A stretch of DNA of 64,000 nt, taken from assembly GCF_014282275.1 (NCBI RefSeq), contig NZ_VFIA01000005.1:124001-188000 (forward strand), given 5' to 3'. Positions 62,078 to 64,000 of the stretch are shown here, one piece after another. The translations under genes were made by a program, and so were the position numbers. Position 1 is the first letter of the stretch; every line of letters begins with the position of its first letter. Origin of the DNA: Spirosoma utsteinense. Its GTDB lineage: Bacteria; Bacteroidota; Bacteroidia; Cytophagales; Spirosomataceae. The notes beneath the pieces were generated by a model. That model was given only the letters and a program-made list of their open reading frames with translations, ran no database searches and was not told where the DNA came from.

Positions 62078-62116
62078 GTAAACCACTTCCGGGAATTATG
62101 CCCGGAAGTGGTTTAC
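62078..62116. terminator. Perfect 16-bp inverted repeat between convergent genes
   Basis: GTAAACCACTTCCGGG (62078-62093) and its exact reverse complement (62101-62116) flank AATTATG. The right arm contains the stop codon of the H-NOX pseudogene. Confidence 0.75.
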
Positions 62117-62653
62117 TTACTCGTTTTAACGATCAGGAACTCAACTTTACTGCCATCATCCGACAAGGCGTGTTGCGTTATCCGGGCCTCTTCATTATAG
62201 TGCGCCAGCGTCCCCTCAATCAATCCGTATGCCAGGTCGGCTATTTTTCAATTGGATTCATAAACCATCCGTAAGGTTTGGGCATCGGGCCTCTCCATGT
62301 AAAAATGAGGCAGTTCGGCATCTGCGTATAGTTTTTTAACCTCTACATGAATATAGTCGTGGACCGAGTTCAGGAAAGAAAACGCATCGGGGGCCGCTAC
62401 AATGAAGTGCTGGTAGCTAACAACGAACGTTTGAAATAAATACCGGCCAAACTCCCTCAACACATCCGGTACCGGCTGATTCGTATGCTGGCTTACTGTA
62501 GTGACCAGACATTTCATGGGGAGGATACGTGCCGGCTGAGGTGTAAGCCCCTCCCGAAGGCAAATCTGCAGTTAACAAGAGTGAATCAACCAACTCATAG
62601 CCAAACTTTTGTTCAACCATTTCGAGCAATTGGGTAAATACGATCCCTTTCAA
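62113..62653 (-). pseudogene. H-NOX haem nitric oxide/oxygen sensor, frameshifted and interrupted
   Basis: Read together, the pieces give a full H-NOX domain of about 179 residues. It begins at a TTG (62653; KGIVFTQLLEMVEQKFGYEL, LPSGGAYTSAGTY), changes frame near 62509 after HEM, continues LVTTVSQHTNQPVPDVLREF and YIHVEVKKLYADAELP (proximal haem His102 kept), then meets TGA at 62248-62250. The next residues (KIADLAYGLIEGTLAHYNEE) stay in frame to TAA 62113. The TGA falls exactly at the Arg of the YxSxR haem-propionate motif, here YESN-stop, one transition from CGA. At least two disabling lesions make it a pseudogene unless they are sequencing errors. Confidence 0.85.
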
Positions 62654-63116
62654 TTTAAATCAATTTGGCATTAACGTTACAAAGAACGCTACTAAACCAA
62701 TTAATATGAATATTCTTTCAATTATATATAAATGTATTTAATGGAAAAGTGCAAAACTTTTCCTGATATAGCTTTTCTATACTAGAAAATGCTTAGCCGT
62801 TAGTTACATATCTATTTTCTACCGTGTGTATTATACTAACTGCCATAAAGTAACAATTAGACTTTTCTACATACTAGTAAACTCTAAAATTACTTATATA
62901 TTAAGTTCGTATAATAAAAATACCTATCCATATACCGTAATGATCTATAAATATCTTTAATAAGCTTATATTTGGTTAATAAGACCCGTTTTTCATTTTT
63001 TTGTTTATTTAGGAAATTCTCATCATCAACATAAATATATTGATTATCAACGAGTTATTGGATACGCCATAATAGGTGTATCAACAAGATTCAAGTCTAT
63101 TAATTTTTACACCGTT
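62654..63116. other. AT-rich intergenic region, no gene seen
   Basis: About 460 bases of very low GC lie between the divergent H-NOX remnant and the AhpD-like gene. They contain many short A/T runs but no frame with coding character, no clear hairpin and no TAnnTTTG box that stands out. The promoters of both sides should lie here. Confidence 0.5.
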
Positions 63117-63683
63117 ATGCAATCAAACTATCCGTTCACCATTGTGCCTTATGAAGAGGCTACGCCAGAAGTCAAACTGATTTATGACGATACCAAACGA
63201 GCCCTGGGTTTACCCTTTGTGTTGAACTGGTTCGCCTGCCAGGGCAGTAATCCCCTCCTTTTACAGGGAAACTGGACCAAATTGCGCACCACCCTCGTAG
63301 AAGGATCAGTGCCTAACCTGATCAAACAGCTTATTATCTATAATGTGTCGGCCCAGCGTGGATGCCAGTACTGCGCGAAAGCTCATGCCGTGTTTGCCAA
63401 TGCAATGGGAAAATCGCTGGGTGATAACTTCGTGGTTACCGAAAATTTAGACTCAGACCTGATTCCGGTCAGTTATCGGACGGCCGTAAAAGTCGTTACC
63501 AAAGCGGCCCTTCAGTCGGCTTCCGTGACCGCTACCGATTTCGAGCAGTTGGCAGATGCTGGTTTCGATCAGGGTGAGATTCAGGAGCTCATGGCCCAGG
63601 CCGATCTGGTCAATATGCTGAATACAATCGCGGATATATCTGGTATCAAGATTGACAACGCATTATTGGAAATCGATAGCTAA
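63117..63683 (+). CDS. Carboxymuconolactone decarboxylase/AhpD-like protein
   Basis: This 188-residue protein has the AhpD-type CxxC and histidine arrangement (RGCQYCAKAHA; C83, C86, H90) in an all-helical fold. AhpD-like proteins are thiol-disulfide peroxidase partners; related carboxymuconolactone decarboxylases lack this motif, so a redox role is more likely. It lies 5 nt before the next gene and is probably cotranscribed with it. The neighbouring H-NOX remnant could point to a gas or redox sensing theme, but that link is only positional. Confidence 0.85.
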   Translation: MQSNYPFTIVPYEEATPEVKLIYDDTKRALGLPFVLNWFACQGSNPLLLQGNWTKLRTTLVEGSVPNLIKQLIIYNVSAQRGCQYCAKAHAVFANAMGKSLGDNFVVTENLDSDLIPVSYRTAVKVVTKAALQSASVTATDFEQLADAGFDQGEIQELMAQADLVNMLNTIADISGIKIDNALLEIDS

Positions 63684-63688
63684 CCACT

Positions 63689-64000
63689 GTGTCAACCGTC
63701 CTTGCCTTTAAATATCGCCTTATCTATGAGTCTTTATCCCGCTTTTCGAGCGCCCTGAGTCGCTCGACCACGCTGGATCAGGTGAGGCAGTGTTTACAGG
63801 GCCAGATCAAGTATTTGTTCGACTACCAACTGGTGCGGTTCAGTTTTTACCAGCAGGGGTATTACGTCACCTTTTCACTCGTCCCAACGGGCTCGAATGT
63901 GGTATGCGGTAGTGCCGGTCTACTTTGGAAACACGAGCAAATCCTCAGCGAAAGTCATGTCCCGGCTATCCTCGACGATGCCGCTTTAATTGCCGACAGT
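63689..64000 (+). CDS. Unknown protein, possibly N-terminal sensor region of a signalling protein (3' truncated)
   Basis: A frame opens at GTG 63689, 5 nt after the AhpD-like stop, and runs open for 104 codons to the window edge. An in-frame TAG at 63677 excludes a longer upstream extension. The start KYRLIYESLSRFSSALSRST and the following TLDQVRQCLQGQIKYLFDY resemble the entry helix of GAF-type sensor domains in kinases and phosphatases, followed by beta-strands (RFSFYQQGYYVTFSLVPTG). The output domain is outside the window, so the class is a guess. Confidence 0.55.
   Translation, partial: MSTVLAFKYRLIYESLSRFSSALSRSTTLDQVRQCLQGQIKYLFDYQLVRFSFYQQGYYVTFSLVPTGSNVVCGSAGLLWKHEQILSESHVPAILDDAALIADS

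Noticed and set aside
62654-63116. AT-rich stretch as possible replication origin or integration site
   Set aside because: No repeated DnaA-type boxes, att-like duplications or integrase were seen; AT-richness alone is common for gaps in this genome.

Overview
The window comes from a Bacteroidota genome, most likely a Cytophagales member close to Spirosoma. The evidence is a SusC/SusD pair with FecI/FecR-type regulators, split transketolase, TAnnTTTG-type -7 promoter boxes, LiaF/PspC envelope proteins, and roughly 50% GC coding DNA between AT-rich gaps. The genus is inferred. No rRNA, tRNA, CRISPR array or intact insertion sequence was seen.

Layout. 1-4.2 kb: the end of a transketolase gene, an envelope-stress-like block (ECF sigma, single-pass anti-sigma candidate, Spy-like periplasmic protein) and a convergent PspC/LiaF-like pair. 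4.4-5.1 kb: a TrpF-like barrel with altered catalytic residues. 5.2-25.8 kb: the most unusual region, with six large orphan FtsX/MacB-type permeases, three of them led by a translationally coupled PadR regulator, plus a decayed seventh permease tail, a serine hydrolase, a DoxX/HxlR pair and a VOC protein. No ATPase or membrane-fusion partner lies among them. Each PadR gene is preceded by the same block: two tandem 16-bp TGTMC-N6-GKACA dyads, then 52, 62 or 52 nt, a sigma-54-like TTGGC-N7-TTG element, then about 30 nt to the ATG.

25.8-34.4 kb: NamZ-type muramidase, AAA/DUF4143 protein under a palindrome that covers its ribosome binding site, mnmA, DUF1080 protein, GAF protein, HAD phosphatase, agmatine deiminase and small unknowns. 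34.5-43.3 kb: two parvulin-type prolyl isomerases (one with an OmpA-like segment), MoxR ATPase, an orphan ABC ATPase, GapN-type dehydrogenase and GtrA. 43.5-49.8 kb: GMC oxidoreductase, sugar isomerase and ThuA genes suggesting 3-keto-sugar metabolism, then an outer-membrane receptor. 50.4-60.7 kb: a LytTR regulator, then a polysaccharide utilisation locus (FecI sigma, FecR, SusC with an STN domain, SusD, GH92 mannosidase). 60.9-64 kb: acetamidase/formamidase, an H-NOX haem sensor pseudogene, an AhpD-like protein and a truncated reading frame.

A second theme is the many long, often perfect inverted repeats at gene 3' ends. Most are unrelated in sequence. One class is four-armed (GAGACGCAA units); another is built from short low-complexity repeats and follows three genes in a row at 36.9, 38.5 and 39.5 kb.
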